A stretch of DNA of 64,000 nt from Avibacterium sp. 20-132 (GCF_023611925.1 NZ_CP091456.1:1426001-1490000); one strand, 5' to 3'. Counted from the stretch's first letter, positions 51,426 to 61,350 are shown. The notes: generated by a model from the sequence alone, not told the origin. Numbers and translations are program-made.

Positions 51426-52352
51426 ATGAAGAAAACATTAAAACAAGAAAAAATTGCCGTATTACTTGGGGGAACTTCTGCAGAGCGTGAAGTATCGCTT
51501 AATTCCGGTGAAGCGGTGCTTAATGCCTTAAAAAGTCTAGGTTATGATGCTCACCCAATTGATCCTAAAACGTTTCCCGTGGCGGAATTAAAACAACAAG
51601 GATTTGATCGCGTATTTAATATTTTACACGGACGTGGTGGCGAAGATGGCACAATGCAAGGATTGCTTGAGCAAATAGGTCTTCCTTACACTGGCTGTGG
51701 GGTAATGGCATCCGCTTTAACAATGGATAAAATGCGTACTAAGATGCTGTGGAAAGCCTTTGGTTTACCTGTGGCGAATATGGAAATCGTAACGAAATCA
51801 ACAGTCTCTGAACTAAATCCTGCCGCTGTTGTCGAAAAATTAGGTCTGCCATTAATGGTGAAACCTTCGTTGGAGGGGTCAAGTGTAGGTTTAAAGAAAG
51901 TCAATCATCTTGATGAATTACAAAGTGCGGTGGAATTTGCGTTAGGTTTTGATGAGACGATTTTGATTGAAGAATGGCTTGCTGGCGATGAATTTACTGT
52001 GCCTGTTTTAGACAATGAAGTGCTACCTGCCATTAAAATTGTTCCTGAAGGCGAATTTTATGATTATGAAGCAAAATATGTTTCTGATAATACGCAATAT
52101 TTTTGTCCAGCCGGTTTAACTGATGAGCGTGAACAGGAATTACGTCAATTAGTCAAGCGTGCTTATGATGCAGTAGGTTGCCGTGGGTGGAGCCGTATTG
52201 ATGTAATGATGGACGGTGAAGGGCAATTCCGCTTAGTGGAAGTCAACACTAACCCGGGAATGACGAGCCATAGTTTATTCCCGAAATCAGCGGCGAGCGT
52301 TGGTTATTCTTTTGAACAGTTAGTAGAGAAAATTTTGGAGCTGAGTGTTTAA
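51426..52352 (+). CDS. ddlB: D-alanine:D-alanine ligase
   Basis: 308 residues from the chosen ATG. An ATP-grasp enzyme making D-Ala-D-Ala. [51 protein letters not shown] and [15 protein letters not shown] match the family. An upstream start at 51399 would overlap murC; 51426 has GGAAG six bases upstream. Its TAA shares one base with the ftsQ ATG. Confidence 0.96.
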   Translation: MKKTLKQEKIAVLLGGTSAEREVSLNSGEAVLNALKSLGYDAHPIDPKTFPVAELKQQGFDRVFNILHGRGGEDGTMQGLLEQIGLPYTGCGVMASALTMDKMRTKMLWKAFGLPVANMEIVTKSTVSELNPAAVVEKLGLPLMVKPSLEGSSVGLKKVNHLDELQSAVEFALGFDETILIEEWLAGDEFTVPVLDNEVLPAIKIVPEGEFYDYEAKYVSDNTQYFCPAGLTDEREQELRQLVKRAYDAVGCRGWSRIDVMMDGEGQFRLVEVNTNPGMTSHSLFPKSAASVGYSFEQLVEKILELSV

Positions 52353-53122
52353 TGAAGTTATGGCGGCATAAAGCGATACAAAGCATACGCACGGGGGAGC
52401 CAAGATCTCGCTTTTTTATGCAGGTCAAGCCATTAATTGTGCTATTATGTCTAGGGTTACTGTTTTATGTTTACTCAAATTGGCAAAACTGGCTGGAAAA
52501 ATTAGATGATCGTCCAATTAGTGCTTTTAATCTGGTAGGAACGCCAGCATTCACCACCGATGAAGATGTGCGTGATATGCTGATAAAAATGGGCGATCTT
52601 AAAGGTTTTTTTGGACAAGATGTAAGTTTAGTTCGTGAGCAAATTCAAAAAATGCCTTGGGTCAAACAAGCCGTAGTGAGAAAAATTTGGCCTGATCGCC
52701 TTAATATTTTAGTGAGTGAGTATACACCTGTCGCAGTTTGGAACGATAATGAATTTTTATCTAGTGATGGCGTGGTGTTTAAATTGCCAATGGATAAGTT
52801 GCAAGATAAAAACTTACCGCATTTAGCAGGGCCTGATTATCAAAGTCTAGTCGTACTGGATGCGTGGAAAAAGATTTATCAAGATCTTAAAACAAAAGGC
52901 TTAACGTTAAAATCTGTTGCAATTGATGATCGCGAAGCTTGGCAATTAGAACTTGATAATGGCGTATTATTAAAATTAGGACGCGGAGAATGGAAAAGCA
53001 AACTTGATCGTTTTGCTACTATTTATCCGCAAATTGAAGTTCCTGAAAATAAAAAGTTATCCTATGTTGATCTACGCTATAAAGTAGGGGCAGCAATAGG
53101 AATGATTGATATAAATGAATAA
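52352..53122 (+). CDS. ftsQ: cell division protein FtsQ
   Basis: 256 residues. One membrane helix (about 27-44: PLIVLLCLGLLFYVYSNW), then a POTRA domain (about 55-125, with NLVGTPAFTTDEDVRDML and MPWVKQAVVRKIWPDRLNILV) and a beta domain. It links FtsA/Z to the FtsLB complex and FtsWI. Start overlaps the ddlB stop by one base. Confidence 0.96.
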   Translation: MKLWRHKAIQSIRTGEPRSRFFMQVKPLIVLLCLGLLFYVYSNWQNWLEKLDDRPISAFNLVGTPAFTTDEDVRDMLIKMGDLKGFFGQDVSLVREQIQKMPWVKQAVVRKIWPDRLNILVSEYTPVAVWNDNEFLSSDGVVFKLPMDKLQDKNLPHLAGPDYQSLVVLDAWKKIYQDLKTKGLTLKSVAIDDREAWQLELDNGVLLKLGRGEWKSKLDRFATIYPQIEVPENKKLSYVDLRYKVGAAIGMIDINE

Positions 53123-53146
53123 TTTTACCTGATAAGAAGTTAGAAA

Positions 53147-54424
53147 ATGGCAAAGATTGTGGAATCAAAAACGATTGTCGGATTGGAAGTCGGTACTTCT
53201 AAAGTTGTCGCTGTTGTGGGTGAAGTGTTGCCAGACGGCGTAGTAAATATCTTAGGTGTAGGAAGTTGCCCTTCTAAAGGGATTGATAAAGGCAGCATTA
53301 CTGATCTCAATGCAGTGGTGACCTCTATTCAACGTGCGATTGAGGCAGCCGAATCAGTGGCAGATTGCCAGATTATGAGCGTTACTTTAGCAATTACGGG
53401 CGATCACATCCAAAGTCTGAATGAAAGTGGCTTTGTTCCTATTGCCGAAGGAGAAGTTACGCAAGATGAAATTGATTCCGCAATGCACACTGCTAGCTCA
53501 GTGAGAATGGGCGAAGGGCTTTCCTTATTGCACATTATTCCACAAGAATATGCGGTAGATAAGCAGGTAAATATTAAAGATCCCCTTGGTTTACAAGGTG
53601 TACGTTTAAAAGCGCAAGCGCATTTGATTGCTTGTCACCAAGATTGGCAAAACAACCTTAAAAAAGCCGTAGAGCGTTGTAAATTAAAAGTGGATAAAAT
53701 CGTTTATTCAGGCGTTGCATCAGGTTGCTCTGTGTTAACCGAAGATGAGAAAGATCTTGGTGTTTGCTTAATTGATTTTGGTGCAGGCACAATGGATATT
53801 GTCGTTTACACTAATGGGGCATTACGTTTTAGTAAAGTCATTCCTTATGCAGGAAATCGTGTTACCGATGATATTGCTTATGCTTGTGAAACATCAAGAA
53901 CAGAAGCTGAACGGATCAAAGTGAATTATAGCAGTGCGTGGAATCCCCCTTCTTCACACCCAGAAAAACGGATTGAAGTAGCGGGAATTGGCGGACGAGC
54001 GCCACGCGTGCTAACCAAAGAACAATTATCTGTTGCCACCTCAGCGCGTTATGAAGAATTACTCGGCTTAGTTCGCCAAGAATTAAACCAATTGCAGTAT
54101 GAACTTGAAAGCAAACAAATGAAGTTTGAATTAATTGCTGGTGTTGTGATTACCGGTGGGGGCGCACAAATTGAAGATTTAAAACAATGTGCCACTAAAG
54201 TATTTGGAATGCAAGTACGTGTCGGTAGCCCATTAAATATAACTGGGCTAACGGATTATGTAAATAAACCCCAATATTCTACCGTTGTTGGTTTGTTACA
54301 GTATAATCATAATGATGAAGATGAAAGCCCTATTAATGATCAATATGGCTCAGGAGAAAGCTTTTTAGGCGCTGCTTGGGCTGGGGTGAAAAAAATTATG
54401 AATAAAGTGCGGTCTGAATTTTAA
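53147..54424 (+). CDS. ftsA: cell division protein FtsA
   Basis: 425 residues. Actin-like ATPase that tethers FtsZ to the membrane. [18 protein letters not shown] (phosphate 1), [15 protein letters not shown] (phosphate 2) and [13 protein letters not shown] (adenosine loop) are intact. The C-terminal amphipathic membrane-targeting helix is [13 protein letters not shown]; its last codons overlap an uptake signal sequence. That 3' end is repeated 724 bases downstream, ahead of ftsZ. Confidence 0.97.
   Translation: MAKIVESKTIVGLEVGTSKVVAVVGEVLPDGVVNILGVGSCPSKGIDKGSITDLNAVVTSIQRAIEAAESVADCQIMSVTLAITGDHIQSLNESGFVPIAEGEVTQDEIDSAMHTASSVRMGEGLSLLHIIPQEYAVDKQVNIKDPLGLQGVRLKAQAHLIACHQDWQNNLKKAVERCKLKVDKIVYSGVASGCSVLTEDEKDLGVCLIDFGAGTMDIVVYTNGALRFSKVIPYAGNRVTDDIAYACETSRTEAERIKVNYSSAWNPPSSHPEKRIEVAGIGGRAPRVLTKEQLSVATSARYEELLGLVRQELNQLQYELESKQMKFELIAGVVITGGGAQIEDLKQCATKVFGMQVRVGSPLNITGLTDYVNKPQYSTVVGLLQYNHNDEDESPINDQYGSGESFLGAAWAGVKKIMNKVRSEF
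54396..54422 (+). repeat. direct repeat copy 1 (ftsA 3' end)
   Basis: 27 bases, identical to 55120-55146 except for one base; the last 22 are exact. It contains the AAGTGCGGT uptake core but the identity extends well beyond it. It encodes the last residues of FtsA. Confidence 0.8.
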
Positions 54425-54456
54425 TCAATTTTTATTTAAGCTGAGAGGAAAGAAAA

Positions 54457-55059
54457 GTGGGTGATAAATTATTGATTAGTGTGCTGGGTGTTGGAAGTTA
54501 TGGTACAAAAAAACTCCAGATGATTATGGATAAAATGCAAAAAAATGCTCAAGACGATACGTTCATTAGTTCCCCCCATAGCAATGAGTTTGCTTTTTAT
54601 GCTATAGATAACGATAAAGATGTACTCAATACGAGCAAGGCACAAGATAGCTTGCTGCTAAGTGATGAGTTAAATCAAGAAACATTAGTTGCTCAACAAG
54701 TAGAAGAAAAATTACGCCAAATGGTTGGTAATAGTGATTTGGTTATCTTAGTTTCAGCTGCTGGTGGTAACACATCCTCAATGGTGATTCCTGCGATTGT
54801 AGAGAGTCTTAATGAGATTAAAATCCCATTGGCAGCAGTGGTAGTGAAGCCTTTTGATTTTGAAGGAAGCAAACGTAGTGTAAATGCAGAAATTGCGATC
54901 AGCAAAGTGGAAAAATTAGCTACAACGCTTAAGGTATTAGATAATAATAACTTGATCTCAGTACTAAATCATCAGCCTTTGAATGAGGCATTTGCACAAA
55001 TGGATCGTGAAGCGGTTGAGTTCGTATTGAGTTTTGCTGAAAAACATTTTGTTGCCTAA
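54457..55059 (+). CDS. FtsZ-like GTPase-domain protein lacking canonical nucleotide loops
   Basis: 200 residues, in frame and well formed, between ftsA and ftsZ. GTG start with AGAGGAA eight bases upstream. By eye it aligns with FtsZ from its strand 1 to the start of helix 7: VLGVGSYG (9-16) against [15 protein letters not shown] (47-53) against FYAVNTD, DLVILVSAAGG (94-104) against [11 protein letters not shown], and VVVKPFDFEGSKR (128-140) against [13 protein letters not shown]. The tubulin signature GGGTGTG is replaced by GGNTSSM and the GGGGN loop by SYGTK. The T7 loop and the whole C-terminal domain are missing. So it probably cannot hydrolyse GTP or polymerise alone. It could modulate FtsZ, or be a decaying duplicate, although the reading frame is intact. 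Confidence 0.85.
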   Translation: MGDKLLISVLGVGSYGTKKLQMIMDKMQKNAQDDTFISSPHSNEFAFYAIDNDKDVLNTSKAQDSLLLSDELNQETLVAQQVEEKLRQMVGNSDLVILVSAAGGNTSSMVIPAIVESLNEIKIPLAAVVVKPFDFEGSKRSVNAEIAISKVEKLATTLKVLDNNNLISVLNHQPLNEAFAQMDREAVEFVLSFAEKHFVA

Positions 55060-55119
55060 AATAGAGTGCGGTGAAAAATTTACGATTTTTTGGTTTCTTT
55101 TATTATTTTTTTGGAATTT

Positions 55120-55146
55120 TTATTAATAAAGTGCGGTCTGAATTTT
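55120..55146 (+). repeat. direct repeat copy 2 (upstream of ftsZ)
   Basis: Second copy of the ftsA 3'-end sequence (one mismatch in 27), now non-coding and placed 87 bases ahead of ftsZ. Together with copy 1 it brackets the FtsZ-like gene. Another uptake-like sequence lies at about 55,064-55,072. Confidence 0.8.
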
Positions 55147-55232
55147 GAGAATTTGCATTTTTCATCTACAATAAGAGCAATTTAGGTTTTAATTTTGTGC
55201 CAGCAAAACCCTGGCATTAACGGAGAATAACT

Positions 55233-56540
55233 ATGTTTGAACCAGTGGATTATGATCTTGGTGATATGAACGGCGCACTTATTAAAGTCGTTGGCGTTGG
55301 CGGTGGTGGCGGTAACGCTGTGGATCATATGGTTGCTAATATGATAAAAAACGATATTGGCGGCACATTAGTGGGGGCTGATGAATTAGCTTTCCCAACT
55401 GCAAATGACGAACACGATAGAATTATTTTCTATGCGGTAAATACTGATGCACAAGCCTTGCGTAAAAGCAAAGTACAACAAACCGTTCAAATTGGTGGTT
55501 CAACAACCAAAGGACTGGGAGCAGGTGCTAATCCAAATGTTGGTCGTAAAGCCGCAGAAGATGATCAAGAGGCGATTCGTGCAATGCTTGAAGGGGCGGA
55601 TATGGTATTTATTGCCGCAGGTATGGGCGGTGGTACAGGAACAGGTGCCGCTCCAATTGTTGCGCAAATCGCAAAAGACTTGGGTATCCTTACTGTTGCT
55701 GTAGTAACCAAGCCTTTCGCATTCGAAGGTCCAAAGCGTATGCAATTTGCCGAAATGGGAATTAAAGAGCTTTCTAAACACGTTGATTCTTTGATTATCA
55801 TTCCAAATGAAAAATTATTAAAAGTATTAGGTAAAAACATCAGTTTAGTAAATGCCTTTGCTGCTGCAAATGATATTCTCCGTAATGCAGTAACGGGTAT
55901 TTCCGATATGATTACTTCTCCCGGCTTAATTAACGTGGACTTTGCAGACGTTCGTACCGTAATGTCTGAAATGGGGCGCGCGATGATGGGATCTGGTGTG
56001 GTTGAAGGTGAAGCGGGTGATGGACGTGCAGAGAAAGCTGCACAGGAAGCGGTTGCTAGCCCATTATTGGAAGATGTGGATTTATCTGGGGCAAGAGGCG
56101 TGTTAGTTAATGTCACTGCTGGATTTGATTTAACCTTAGATGAATTTACCATAGTGGGGGATACGATTAAAGCCTTTGCATCAGAAGAGGCAACGGTTGT
56201 GGTAGGAACAACGTTAGTACCAGATATGTCGAATGAAATCCGTGTAACCATTGTCGCAACGGGGATTGGTGATATTGATGCACCAGATATTAAAATTGCA
56301 CCACGTACCGTACCATTAGGTCAGCCAATGCAAAAAGTTAATCAAGAACCATTTGGACAACAGCAAGCAACAGGCTATCAGACGCATAATTCACAAGTGG
56401 GGCAAATGCCAAATCGTCCTGCTGATTTAACACATAGAAATATTTTAGATACGCCAATTACTGATCGTTTAAATTCACTTAAAAGAGAAGAAGGCTTAGT
56501 GAATGCGAACAGTTTTATGCGTAAACCGGAAGATAAATAA
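55233..56540 (+). CDS. ftsZ: cell division GTPase FtsZ
   Basis: 435 residues. Tubulin homologue that forms the Z ring. [13 protein letters not shown] (loop T1, about 21-33), the tubulin signature [11 protein letters not shown] (131-141), [13 protein letters not shown] and the T7 loop [16 protein letters not shown] are intact. An extra segment of about 20 residues (about 41-62, [18 protein letters not shown]) sits between helix 1 and strand 2, as I recall for H. influenzae FtsZ. The C-terminal tail ends [10 protein letters not shown], unlike the usual DIPAFLR peptide. It has a GGAG site. Confidence 0.97.
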   Translation: MFEPVDYDLGDMNGALIKVVGVGGGGGNAVDHMVANMIKNDIGGTLVGADELAFPTANDEHDRIIFYAVNTDAQALRKSKVQQTVQIGGSTTKGLGAGANPNVGRKAAEDDQEAIRAMLEGADMVFIAAGMGGGTGTGAAPIVAQIAKDLGILTVAVVTKPFAFEGPKRMQFAEMGIKELSKHVDSLIIIPNEKLLKVLGKNISLVNAFAAANDILRNAVTGISDMITSPGLINVDFADVRTVMSEMGRAMMGSGVVEGEAGDGRAEKAAQEAVASPLLEDVDLSGARGVLVNVTAGFDLTLDEFTIVGDTIKAFASEEATVVVGTTLVPDMSNEIRVTIVATGIGDIDAPDIKIAPRTVPLGQPMQKVNQEPFGQQQATGYQTHNSQVGQMPNRPADLTHRNILDTPITDRLNSLKREEGLVNANSFMRKPEDK

Positions 56541-56582
56541 AGGAATAAATCTTATTGTTATTCAATGGATTTAGGAAATATT

Positions 56583-57500
56583 ATGATTAAACAAAGAACC
56601 TTAAAACAAAGTATTAAAGTAACGGGTGTTGGGTTACATAGTGGAAACAAAGTCACACTAACTTTACGCCCAGCAATGGCAAATACCGGTGTTATTTATT
56701 GCCGTACGGATTTAAATCCGCCAGTAACTTTCCCTGCCAACGCCAATGCAGTGCGTGATACGATGCTTTGTACCTGCTTGATAAATGAAGAAGGAATTAG
56801 AATTTCCACGGTTGAGCATTTAAATGCCGCATTAGCAGGATTAGGGATTGATAATGTGATTATTGAGGTGGACGCACCTGAGATTCCAATTATGGACGGT
56901 AGTGCTAGCCCATTTATTTATCTTTTATTAGATGCTGGTATTGAAGAACAAAATGCCGCGAAAAAATTTATTCGCGTGAAAAAGCCAATTCGCGTAGAAG
57001 ATGGTGATAAATGGGCAGAATTTAAACCTTATAATGGTTTCCGTCTGGATTTCACCATTGATTTTAATCATCCAGCGATTAGCAAAGATGTGCGTAATTA
57101 TGTGATGGATTTTTCAGCTCAAGCATTCGTGCAACAGATTAGCCGTGCAAGAACCTTTGGTTTTATGAAAGACATCGAATATTTACAATCACAAGGTTTA
57201 GCACTCGGTGGTAGCCTAGATAACGCGATCGTGCTTGATGATTATCGCATTTTAAATGAAGATGGTTTACGTTTTAAAGATGAACTCGTTCGTCATAAAA
57301 TGTTAGATGCGATTGGTGATTTATATATGTGTGGTTATAACATCATTGGCGATTTCAAAGCCTATAAATCAGGACACGGTTTAAATAATAAATTATTAAG
57401 AGCCTTGCTTGAAGATCAAGAGGCGTGGGAGTTTGTTACCTTTGAAGATAAACAGCAAGTACCACAAGGTTATCTCGCACCAAATCAAGTATTTATCTAA
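56583..57500 (+). CDS. lpxC: UDP-3-O-acyl-N-acetylglucosamine deacetylase LpxC
   Basis: 305 residues from the chosen ATG, the E. coli length. Committed step of lipid A synthesis; zinc enzyme in the cytoplasm. [38 protein letters not shown] (zinc His), [27 protein letters not shown] and [11 protein letters not shown] are all present. The first ATG at 56565 was rejected; 56583 has AGGA seven bases upstream. Last gene of the dcw cluster, followed by a terminator. Confidence 0.97.
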   Translation: MIKQRTLKQSIKVTGVGLHSGNKVTLTLRPAMANTGVIYCRTDLNPPVTFPANANAVRDTMLCTCLINEEGIRISTVEHLNAALAGLGIDNVIIEVDAPEIPIMDGSASPFIYLLLDAGIEEQNAAKKFIRVKKPIRVEDGDKWAEFKPYNGFRLDFTIDFNHPAISKDVRNYVMDFSAQAFVQQISRARTFGFMKDIEYLQSQGLALGGSLDNAIVLDDYRILNEDGLRFKDELVRHKMLDAIGDLYMCGYNIIGDFKAYKSGHGLNNKLLRALLEDQEAWEFVTFEDKQQVPQGYLAPNQVFI

Positions 57501-57511
57501 ATATTAAAAGG

Positions 57512-57547
57512 AATAAAGCCATATTGAAAAATATGGCTTTATTTTTT
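57512..57547 (+). terminator. terminator of the dcw cluster
   Basis: Fourteen-bp perfect stem AATAAAGCCATATT/AATATGGCTTTATT with a four-base loop and a T run, 12 bases past lpxC. Confidence 0.9.
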
Positions 57548-57562
57548 ACCGCACTTTTTATT

Positions 57563-58483
57563 TTATTTGCTTTTTTTCATTTCTATCTGATGGACAATAC
57601 TTTTTAAAATAGTACTTAATTTTTCAAAAACAAATAATACTCGCTCACTCACCACACTTTGATAAGGTCGATATAAATAAAGTTGCCATTTTTGTTTTTC
57701 TATTTCAGGGAAAAGCTCTACTAATTTTCCTTGCTCAATATAAGGTTGGCATAAAATATCAATTAACTGCGAGCAAGTGCGTCCAACTAAGGCAGATTGT
57801 AATTCACTATACATATCAGAAGCCAAAAATTTTGGGTGGGTTGGAATAAAATGTTGTTGAGAGTTAATTTGCCAGTGCCAAATACGTTTAAGTTTGGGGT
57901 TGATCAAACCGCTGAGTGGATAGTTTAATGCAAGATCTTGCAGATTTTCAGGTGTTCCTAAACGCTGTAATAATTTTGGCGAAGCGACAATTTTTTCTTG
58001 TATAGTAAAGATGTGATGAGCAATCCAATCTTGTTCTGGTTCAAGGCATACGCGCAACCCAATATCAATTTGATCATCAATCGTTTTTAGCTTATCTAAG
58101 GATACACGCCAATCAATTACCAAATCAGGATAAGGCTCGAGGGCAAGCAATAATTCATACAAAAGTTGATCGTTATAAGGCATTGGTGGCAGGGTAATTC
58201 TCACAATGCCTTGCATTGCTTTATCATTAATTTTTTGTGAAGAAAACAATCGTTCGCTATCTGCTAATAATTGTTGTGCTTGAGGGAGAAATTGTTCGCC
58301 AAATTCTGTCAGTTTAATGCTACGTGTATTACGTTGAAATAAGGGTTCGCCTAGCAGATTTTCTAGCTCGGCTATTATGCGTGTTACCACTTGTGGCGAT
58401 ACGGCAAGCCGTTGTGCCGTTTCACGAAAATTTAAGGTTTCACTCGCGACACTAAAATAACGAAGCGCATCAAGTTTATTCAT
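57563..58483 (-). CDS. LysR-family transcriptional regulator
   Basis: 306 residues from the chosen ATG. N-terminal winged helix (MNKLDALRYFSVASETLNF, SPQVVTRIIAELENLLGEPLFQR) and a C-terminal effector domain without a clear effector. The first ATG at 58531 was rejected; 58483 has AAGGA five bases upstream. It is divergent from hchA, and a palindrome GAATAGTCTATTC lies in the shared region, so it may control the hchA-SDR-oxidoreductase genes and itself. Effector unknown. Confidence 0.9.
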   Translation of the reverse strand: MNKLDALRYFSVASETLNFRETAQRLAVSPQVVTRIIAELENLLGEPLFQRNTRSIKLTEFGEQFLPQAQQLLADSERLFSSQKINDKAMQGIVRITLPPMPYNDQLLYELLLALEPYPDLVIDWRVSLDKLKTIDDQIDIGLRVCLEPEQDWIAHHIFTIQEKIVASPKLLQRLGTPENLQDLALNYPLSGLINPKLKRIWHWQINSQQHFIPTHPKFLASDMYSELQSALVGRTCSQLIDILCQPYIEQGKLVELFPEIEKQKWQLYLYRPYQSVVSERVLFVFEKLSTILKSIVHQIEMKKSK

Positions 58484-58499
58484 ATTATTCCTTTTTTGC

Positions 58500-58512
58500 G
58501 AATAGTCTATTC
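58500..58512. promoter_or_regulatory. candidate LysR-type operator
   Basis: Perfect 13-base palindrome GAATAGTCTATTC in the 145-bp region between the LysR gene and hchA. Assigned by position only. Confidence 0.4.
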
Positions 58513-58628
58513 CAATTTTATTCCTTTTCAACCCAATTATCTAGGGGTAAAATGCACGCCAGAAAAAACGCTAAAACGGTTTTTCATTGTGAACTTTATA
58601 CAATATAAATACTTTTGGAGAGTAAATA

Positions 58629-59495
58629 ATGACAGATTTAAGTAAAAATCCAGTAGCAGATCGCGCTGAACACAATGCATTCTTCCCATCAGAATATTCT
58701 TTAACCCAATATACCAGCAAAAAAACGGACTTCGATGGCTTCAAATTCGATAAACCATATACGGGCGGTAAACACAAAGTATTAATGATTGGTACTGATG
58801 AGCGCTATATTGAAATGCAAAACGGCAAATTATTCTCAACAGGTAACCACCCCGTTGAAATGTTATTACCGATGTTGCATATGCACCACGCTGGTTTTGA
58901 AATTGATGTGGCAACGTTATCAGGTAACCCTGTGAAATTAGAAATTTGGGCAATGCCAGAAGAAGATAAAGCCGTTATGGATTTATATAATCAATATTTG
59001 CCAAAATTAGTAAATCCAAAAAAATTAGAAGAGATTTTACCTGAGGTATTGGCTGAAAATTCACCTTATATCGCCGTATTTATTCCGGGAGGTCACGGTG
59101 TATTAGCTGGGGTGCCACACAGTAAAGAGGTGAAGAAAGTATTAGATTGGGCATTAGCGAAAGATAAACACGTGATTACTTTATGTCACGGACCAGCTTC
59201 TTTGTTAGCAGCAGGTGTCGGCGAAAAAGCAGAAGATTTTCCATTTAAAGGCTATGAGCTTTGTGTTTTCCCTGATGCATTAGATGAAGGTGCAAACCAA
59301 GCAATTGGTTATATGCCGGGTAAATTACAATGGTTAGTGGGTGAAAATTTAGCTAAATTAGGTGTGAAAATTATGAATGAAGGCATCACAGGACAAGTTC
59401 ATAAAGATCGTAAATTGCTTACTGGTGATAGCCCATTGGCATCAAATAATTTAGGGATTTTAGCTGCTGATGAATTATTGAAAGCAGTGAAATAA
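58629..59495 (+). CDS. hchA: glyoxalase III / chaperone Hsp31 (HchA)
   Basis: 288 residues (E. coli 283). DJ-1/PfpI superfamily protein that detoxifies methylglyoxal without cofactor and acts as a holding chaperone. [32 protein letters not shown] carries the active-site Glu and a metal site. VIPGG-like [11 protein letters not shown] and the nucleophile elbow [14 protein letters not shown] (catalytic Cys) are present. The protein ends with a normal [21 protein letters not shown] precedes the start. Confidence 0.93.
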   Translation: MTDLSKNPVADRAEHNAFFPSEYSLTQYTSKKTDFDGFKFDKPYTGGKHKVLMIGTDERYIEMQNGKLFSTGNHPVEMLLPMLHMHHAGFEIDVATLSGNPVKLEIWAMPEEDKAVMDLYNQYLPKLVNPKKLEEILPEVLAENSPYIAVFIPGGHGVLAGVPHSKEVKKVLDWALAKDKHVITLCHGPASLLAAGVGEKAEDFPFKGYELCVFPDALDEGANQAIGYMPGKLQWLVGENLAKLGVKIMNEGITGQVHKDRKLLTGDSPLASNNLGILAADELLKAVK

Positions 59496-59503
59496 TTTTT
59501 AAA

Positions 59504-59545
59504 AGAGCGGTGTAAAAATTGAGGAAATTTTCACCGCTCTTTTTC
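59504..59545 (+). terminator. terminator after hchA
   Basis: Stem AGAGCGGTG/CACCGCTCT extended by A/T pairs, with a GAGG loop and TTTTTC tail. Confidence 0.85.
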
Positions 59546-59589
59546 TATTTCTGTTTTATCAATAAATTAAGCCAAACAAAGGAACGATA

Positions 59590-60339
59590 ATGAACAACAA
59601 CATTCAAGATAAAGTCGTATTAATTACAGGTGCATCAAGTGGCTTAGGTGAGGAAACGGCTCGCCATCTAGCCGCTTTAGGTGCGAAAGTAGTTTTAGGT
59701 GCAAGACGCTTAGAACGCTTACAAAAGTTAGCAACGCACATTAAACAACAAGGTGGACAAGCTGTTGTGGTGCAAATGGATGTATCAAAACGTGAAGAGG
59801 TAGAAAAACTAGCACAAACCGCATTACAGGAATTTGGTCGTATTGATGTGCTAATTAACAACGCAGGTATTATGCCGGGAGCGGTAATGAGTGCGTTAAA
59901 AGTGGATGAATGGGATCGAATGATTGATGTCAATATTAAAGGCGTACTCTATGGTATTGCCGCTGTGTTACCGACAATGTTAAGCCAGAATGCGGGGCAT
60001 ATTATCAATTTATCCTCAGTCGCGGGCTTGAAAGTATCATCAGGTGGCGGCACAGTATATAGTGCAACAAAATTTGCGGTGAAAGCCATTAGCGAAGGTT
60101 TGCGTGCTGAAATGGCGGGGCATAATATTCGTGTTACCACCCTTTACCCCGGTGCGATTGAAAGTGAGCTAAAATTCAGCAGTAGTGACCCTGAGTCTCG
60201 TGAGCGTGTACAAAAATTTTATGCTGCTCACGAAATTCCTGCTAGTTCTATTGCGCGAGCCATTGCTTATGCGGTGGAACAGCCAGATAATGTGGCGGTG
60301 AATGAAATTACTGTTCGCCCCACTGTACAGGAGTTCTAA
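59590..60339 (+). CDS. short-chain dehydrogenase/reductase
   Basis: 249 residues. Classical SDR: ITGASSGLGEETARHLA (NAD(P)-binding TGxxxGxG), INNAGIMPGA (NNAG), INLSSVAGL (catalytic Ser) and YSATKFAVK (YxxxK). The cofactor pocket residue after strand 2 is GARRLERL, suggesting NADPH. Substrate unknown. It is followed by the quinone-oxidoreductase-like gene after 15 bases, and comes after hchA. Similar SDRs are found in E. coli YdfG-like and clavaldehyde-type groups. Confidence 0.9.
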   Translation: MNNNIQDKVVLITGASSGLGEETARHLAALGAKVVLGARRLERLQKLATHIKQQGGQAVVVQMDVSKREEVEKLAQTALQEFGRIDVLINNAGIMPGAVMSALKVDEWDRMIDVNIKGVLYGIAAVLPTMLSQNAGHIINLSSVAGLKVSSGGGTVYSATKFAVKAISEGLRAEMAGHNIRVTTLYPGAIESELKFSSSDPESRERVQKFYAAHEIPASSIARAIAYAVEQPDNVAVNEITVRPTVQEF

Positions 60340-60354
60340 ATTAAGGAATAAAGG

Positions 60355-61350
60355 ATGACAATGCAACAAATTGCGATGCGAGAAGCGGGAGCACCCGACG
60401 TTTTATTTATTCAACAAGCTACCATTCCAACACCACGAGCGGGTGAACTGTTAGTGAAAGTGGCTTACGCTGGGGTAAATCGCCCTGATATTATGCAGCG
60501 TCAAGGATTGTACCCAATGCCGAAAGGGGTAACCCCCATTATGGGGTTAGAGCTTTCAGGTACGGTCGTTGCCATTGGCGAAGGCGTAAGTGGATTTCAG
60601 CTAGGTGATAAGATTTGTGCCTTAACTGATGGCGGCGCTTATGCGGAATATTGTCTCGTACCAGCCAGTCAAGCTTTGCCTATTCCGAAAAATTATTCTT
60701 TAGTAGAGGCGGCTGCTTTGCCTGAAACATTGTTTACTGTATGGGTAAATTTATTTATGCAACAACAGGTTAAAGCTGGAGAACACTTATTGGTTCACGG
60801 TGGGACAAGTGGTATTGGCTTAACTGCCTTAGCGATTGCCAAAAGTCTTGGTATCAAAACCTACGCAACCGTAGGTAATACAGAAAAATGTACTATTGTT
60901 GAACAATACGGTGCGGTTGCGATTAATTATAAAACGCAAGATTTTGCAGAAGTCATCAAACAGGCAGGCGGTGTTGATGCTATTTTAGATGTGGTTGGTG
61001 CCAGTTATTTCCAACGCAATTTAGATTGCTTAAAACAAAATGGCAGATTATTTTTGATCGGCTTTATGGGCGGAGCAGTGGCATCAAACGTGGATTTATT
61101 GCAAATCGCGTTAAAGCGTGTCCATATTACAGGTTCAACAATGCGTAGTCGCACCAAGGAAGAAAAAGCTGAAATCGCACAATCGTTAAAAGAGAATGTG
61201 TGGCATCAATTAGAAAACGAGCAAATTGGCAAACCCATTATTCATCAATTGTTTGATTTTAAAGAGGTTAAACAGGCACACCAAGAAATGGATAAAGGAA
61301 CGCATATTGGCAAGATAATGCTTGCATTTGATAAAACGCAAACTATTTAA
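60355..61350 (+). CDS. zinc-independent alcohol dehydrogenase / quinone oxidoreductase
   Basis: 331 residues. MDR superfamily, PIG3/QorA-like: N-terminal GroES fold (GVNRPDIMQRQGLYP, GLELSGTVVAIGEGVSGFQLGD) and Rossmann domain with VHGGTSGIGLTALAIAKSLG. No catalytic or structural zinc Cys cluster is present. It probably reduces quinones or enals with NADPH. The start MTMQQIAMREAGAP has AAGG upstream; the second ATG is nearly as good. Probably one transcript with the SDR, ended by an uptake-sequence hairpin. Confidence 0.9.
   Translation: MTMQQIAMREAGAPDVLFIQQATIPTPRAGELLVKVAYAGVNRPDIMQRQGLYPMPKGVTPIMGLELSGTVVAIGEGVSGFQLGDKICALTDGGAYAEYCLVPASQALPIPKNYSLVEAAALPETLFTVWVNLFMQQQVKAGEHLLVHGGTSGIGLTALAIAKSLGIKTYATVGNTEKCTIVEQYGAVAINYKTQDFAEVIKQAGGVDAILDVVGASYFQRNLDCLKQNGRLFLIGFMGGAVASNVDLLQIALKRVHITGSTMRSRTKEEKAEIAQSLKENVWHQLENEQIGKPIIHQLFDFKEVKQAHQEMDKGTHIGKIMLAFDKTQTI

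Noticed and set aside
55565..56251. A 228-codon minus-strand open frame inside ftsZ
   Set aside because: It is antisense to highly conserved ftsZ codons; its Ser/Thr/Ala-rich composition is typical of such shadows.
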